Shown: piece after piece, positions 6,031 through 8,150 of the stretch | Layout: each line of letters opens with the position of its first letter | How positions within the stretch are numbered: the stretch's first letter is position 1 | NCBI GenBank assembly: GCA_023248785.1 | Contig: JAHFDX010000144.1 | Span: 1-8,150 of the forward strand | Direction: 5' to 3' | From: Myxococcales bacterium | Lineage (GTDB): Bacteria; Myxococcota_A; Polyangia; Polyangiales; Polyangiaceae | DNA length: 8,150 nucleotides | The notes under the pieces: generated by a model | What the model saw: the letters and a program-made list of their open reading frames with translations, nothing else | Database searches by the model: none | Told to the model about the DNA's origin: nothing | Position numbers and translations under genes: made by a program

Positions 6031-6267
6031 ATGGATCACCTCGCGGCAACCTTCAGCGTTCACGAAGCAAAAACGCACCTTTCTAGGCTTCTTGCACGGG
6101 TCGAGGCAGGCGAGGACATTGTGATTACGCGTGGGGGCAAAGCCGTGGCGCGCCTTTCTGGGCTCGAAAAAAAGAGCGCCGCGCGCAAACCGGGAAAAGA
6201 CGCAGTCGAGCTTTCCGACGATTTCGACGTGCTTCCGAAAGGATTTCTCCGCGCGTTTGGCGCTTAG
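6031..6267 (+). CDS. Phd/YefM-family antitoxin of a VapBC-like pair
   Basis: This 78-aa protein is the antitoxin of a type II system. It should bind and neutralise the adjacent PIN-domain ribonuclease and repress its own promoter. Residues 1-45 match the Phd/YefM DNA-binding and dimerisation domain: TFSVHEAKTHLSRLLARVEAG (about 7-27, with the conserved AK and L residues), then DIVITRGGKAVARLSG (29-44). The middle (46-57) is a Lys/Ala-rich linker. The C-terminal acidic/hydrophobic tail DDFDVLPKGFLRAF (63-76) is the usual toxin-wrapping segment. ATG 6031 has no Shine-Dalgarno and lies close behind the promoter, so the mRNA may be leaderless or nearly so. The stop is 8 nt before the toxin ATG. 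Length and motif order are typical. Confidence 0.92.
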   Translation: MDHLAATFSVHEAKTHLSRLLARVEAGEDIVITRGGKAVARLSGLEKKSAARKPGKDAVELSDDFDVLPKGFLRAFGA

Positions 6268-6275
6268 TCGTGCAG

Positions 6276-6662
6276 ATGCACTACCTACTCGACACAAACG
6301 CGTTTCTGTTTTGGATAAGCGATTCACCAAAGCTCAGTGCACATGCCCGCAAGACGATCGCCGCATCCACCAATGAGATGCTCTTGAGCAGCATTAGTGC
6401 GTGGGAGATCGTCACGAAGTGGCAGCTCGGCAAATTGAAACTTCCCGACGACCCGCATCGCCTCGTTCCCAAGCGCATGCTTTTGCACCGCATTCGCGAA
6501 CTTCCCTTTGCGACCGAGCACGCACTACGAATCGCAAACCTCCCAATGCACCATGGCGATCCGTTCGACCGCGCGATTATCGCTCAAGCACTCGCGAACA
6601 AACTCGTCGTCATTACATCTGACGAACGCTTCGAAGCCTACGGTGTACGGATCATCGCATAA
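6276..6662 (+). CDS. vapC: VapC-like PIN-domain toxin ribonuclease
   Basis: This 128-aa PIN-domain protein is the toxin partner; family members are Mg2+-dependent endoribonucleases that cut tRNA, rRNA or mRNA and halt growth when free of antitoxin. The acidic active-site residues are all present: Asp6 in YLLDTN, Glu44 in SAWEI, Asp98 in DPFDRAIIAQA, and Asp116 in TSDERF. It therefore looks catalytically intact. I chose ATG 6276, which gives the family-typical start MHYLLDTN; a GTG at 6270 is also in frame. The 8-nt gap to the antitoxin and the absence of a Shine-Dalgarno suggest translational coupling, which keeps toxin output below antitoxin. The RNA target cannot be predicted. Gene symbol is at family level. 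Confidence 0.93.
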   Translation: MHYLLDTNAFLFWISDSPKLSAHARKTIAASTNEMLLSSISAWEIVTKWQLGKLKLPDDPHRLVPKRMLLHRIRELPFATEHALRIANLPMHHGDPFDRAIIAQALANKLVVITSDERFEAYGVRIIA

Positions 6663-6838
6663 CGCACGCCGCAACGACCCCACTCGTTCTGTGGTTTAGC
6701 GGCGACCCCCTCCTCAAAGGATTCGTTGACACCGTTGGGCTGCACAGTGATTCTCGTGTGCTACCCCATCCACACAACATGTAGTCACGTACACTGGGGG
6801 GAGGATACGGGAGCTATATTGCCTTGTTTTACTTAGTG
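6663..6838. other. Intergenic region between the toxin gene and the barrel-protein gene
   Basis: This 176-nt gap holds a perfect TTGACA (6726-6731), but the hexamer 17 nt downstream (GATTCT) is a poor -10. A short inverted repeat GCACA/TGTGC (6742-6746, 6757-6761) follows it. TATATT (6815-6820, 5 of 6 to the -10 consensus) lies near the next gene without a matching -35. Purine-rich GGGAG (6809-6813) is 10 nt before the in-frame TTG 6824 and could act as a ribosome binding site for that longer start. Nothing here resembles an RNA gene or a clear terminator for the toxin operon. Confidence 0.35.
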
Positions 6839-7975
6839 ATGGCGCCGCAATCTATCGGTCGCCGATGGTCCTCACTCGTCTTTTTCTCGTGCCTTTCGTT
6901 TCATGCGTACGGTGCCGACACGCCGAAGAATGCGGCGGTGTCTGCCGACCAGAAGAAGCTCGAGTTCGAGTTTTCGACCTGCACCCTCGGCGCTGGCGAC
7001 AACAATGTCTTTGACAAGGGCACAAACGAAACCGCAGCCATCGGCACCGAAGTTGGCCTGAGCGCGCAGCTTGGCGTTCCAATTTCATCGCGATTCGGGA
7101 TGCGGGTAGCCCCCTCATTCGACGTGAATTACCGAGTTCCCTTCTCCACCAAGGACAATGTCCTCAAGCTCGAAGGCGGCCTCAAAATTGGGTTCGAAAC
7201 CCTTCTCGCCGGACGAAGCTCGGTGCCAGGCTTCAAAACTAAAAATGGAATTTTTCCCGTGCTGCGTCTTGGATTCGAGAGCAAGTATCTGCTTTCAACA
7301 ACACCGATCCTGGGAGAACCTCAAGCGGCGTACGATGAAACTGCGGATGCGATCGCCACCGGTAGTGATGTAACCGCCTCCGAGGCGGGCCAGGAGGGTG
7401 AAGCGAGTGGCGAAAGCTCGGGCGTTGCCAACCAAGTGTTCGCGAACCCAAACACCCATCACAGGATTTCGGAAACCGTTCGCCTTGCGACGGAAACTTC
7501 GAAGGCCCTCACCCTGACGGCCGAGGGAACAGTCCTTCACGATTTTGTGGATCTTGCCGAGCTCACAACGAATACAACGTTCACGTCCGTCACGCCGGGC
7601 GTGAACTTCCGGTACAAGATTGCGCCCGATTATTTTTGGCTATCGGGTGGTTACACCCTCGACATCCGATCGTACGAAGAGAAGCTTGCGACGAACGGAG
7701 CGCCGCTTCACTTTCACGTGCACGGCGTGAAGGGCACGATCGATATCCCGCTGCGCCTCATCAAGTTCAAGTTGAGTTACGAAGCGAAATTTGAGGTCGT
7801 ATCGATCGACAAATCGATGAACCGAACGCGCCATCAAGTCGACTTGGGAACCGAAATTCCAACGGGAAAGTACTTGTCGATCATCGTCGACGGGCGAGTC
7901 ACGGACACGACATCCTCCACGGGTCCCGATGCGCTCCGTTTCGTTGGATTGGGCGGACTGAAGTTCAAGATGTGA
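6839..7975 (+). CDS. Signal-peptide-bearing putative outer-membrane beta-barrel protein
   Basis: I do not recognise a named family. The 378-aa product begins with a Sec signal peptide: Arg8-Arg9, a hydrophobic core at about 11-21, and a likely cleavage site after AYG (23-25). The mature part has many segments of alternating polar and hydrophobic residues typical of amphipathic beta strands (for example around EVGLSAQLGV, GLKIGFETLL and VTPGVNFRYKI), few helices, and a C-terminal strand RFVGLGGLKFKM ending in a hydrophobic residue. That points to an outer-membrane barrel. An acidic, Ala/Ser/Gly/Glu-rich low-complexity stretch at about 165-206 interrupts the strand pattern and is probably a long loop. 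ATG 6839 was chosen because it places the signal peptide correctly; TTG 6824, with GGGAG 10 nt upstream, would add five residues. It appears monocistronic. Function (channel, adhesin or structural) cannot be stated. Confidence 0.75.
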   Translation: MAPQSIGRRWSSLVFFSCLSFHAYGADTPKNAAVSADQKKLEFEFSTCTLGAGDNNVFDKGTNETAAIGTEVGLSAQLGVPISSRFGMRVAPSFDVNYRVPFSTKDNVLKLEGGLKIGFETLLAGRSSVPGFKTKNGIFPVLRLGFESKYLLSTTPILGEPQAAYDETADAIATGSDVTASEAGQEGEASGESSGVANQVFANPNTHHRISETVRLATETSKALTLTAEGTVLHDFVDLAELTTNTTFTSVTPGVNFRYKIAPDYFWLSGGYTLDIRSYEEKLATNGAPLHFHVHGVKGTIDIPLRLIKFKLSYEAKFEVVSIDKSMNRTRHQVDLGTEIPTGKYLSIIVDGRVTDTTSSTGPDALRFVGLGGLKFKM

Positions 7976-8035
7976 ACGAGCTGTCACGCGTCATGAAGGT
8001 GTTCCGCCTCCATCATCGTCCTTCCCGGCACGTTC

Positions 8036-8131
8036 ATGAACCACGGTTACGGTTTCGGTCTGAAGTCGGGCAGCGTTCTACACGGGGCGCTCAATTCCGC
8101 ACTGTTCAAGACTGTGGAAAGCGACTGTTGA
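8036..8131 (+). CDS. Short hypothetical reading frame at the window end
   Basis: ATG 8036 opens a 31-codon frame ending at TGA 8129-8131. The same frame is open from about 7997 and reads SIIVLPGTF before the ATG, with G/C at most third codon positions upstream of and through the first dozen codons. It may be a very small protein or the tail of a decayed gene. There is no Shine-Dalgarno and no recognisable family. A competing frame from ATG 7993 runs off the window edge but is Arg-rich and looks like a shadow. Treat as unproven. Confidence 0.2.
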   Translation: MNHGYGFGLKSGSVLHGALNSALFKTVESDC

Positions 8132-8150
8132 AAACAAATTCTTGCGAAAT

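Noticed and set aside
5944..6330. 128-codon minus-strand frame over the toxin-antitoxin promoter and antitoxin
   Set aside because: The antitoxin and PIN toxin motifs on the plus strand are unambiguous; the antisense frame is Arg/Cys-rich with no domain pattern.
7993..8150. Frame from ATG 7993 running off the right edge
   Set aside because: Arg/His-rich composition without coding-like codon choice, and overlapped by a more protein-like frame.

Overview
The window looks like ordinary chromosomal DNA of a Gram-negative bacterium of moderately high G+C. Evidence for an outer membrane is a lipobox lipoprotein with an OmpA-type peptidoglycan-binding domain and a signal-peptide-bearing putative beta-barrel. 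Poor Shine-Dalgarno conservation and the odd gene mix would suit a deltaproteobacterial/myxobacterial lineage, but that is a guess: no rRNA, tRNA or other phylogenetic marker is present. There is no CRISPR array, IS element, phage gene or RNA gene that I can see.

Layout. (1) 2-391 (+): C-terminal part, or all, of a small zinc-ribbon plus transmembrane protein, cut by the window edge. It converges tail to tail with (2) a minus-strand cluster, 3218 down to 399: a YgfZ/GcvT-like folate-binding protein, an OmpA-like lipoprotein whose start overlaps the ygfZ stop by 8 nt, and a zinc-independent quinone-oxidoreductase-type MDR dehydrogenase after an 80-nt gap. (3) A short divergent promoter region separates ygfZ from a plus-strand diacylglycerol/sphingosine-kinase-family lipid kinase (3306-4253). 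(4) 4254-4811 has no intact gene. It holds a coding-like but start-less stretch (4288-4638, probable decayed gene with a likely frameshift near 4377-4379), a near-perfect 28-bp palindrome (4659-4686), and a large stem-loop (4727-4772). (5) An extended SDR of the dihydroflavonol-4-reductase/cinnamoyl-CoA-reductase type (4812-5876). (6) A compact Phd/YefM-VapC type II toxin-antitoxin pair (6031-6662) preceded by a tandem repeat at the promoter, a likely autoregulatory operator. (7) A secreted, probably outer-membrane beta-barrel protein (6839-7975). (8) A 175-nt tail with a short coding-like reading frame of unknown meaning.

How the genes fit together: only two groupings are supported. The ygfZ-lipoprotein(-dehydrogenase) cluster is tightly packed and likely co-transcribed, although the three functions (Fe-S enzyme maintenance, envelope anchoring, redox) do not form an obvious pathway. 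The VapBC-like pair is a self-contained module. The lipid kinase, SDR and barrel protein look like independent units. I do not see a convincing undescribed multi-gene system. The best leads are the decayed or start-less gene with its adjacent palindrome and stem-loop, and the repeat-based operator of the toxin-antitoxin pair.
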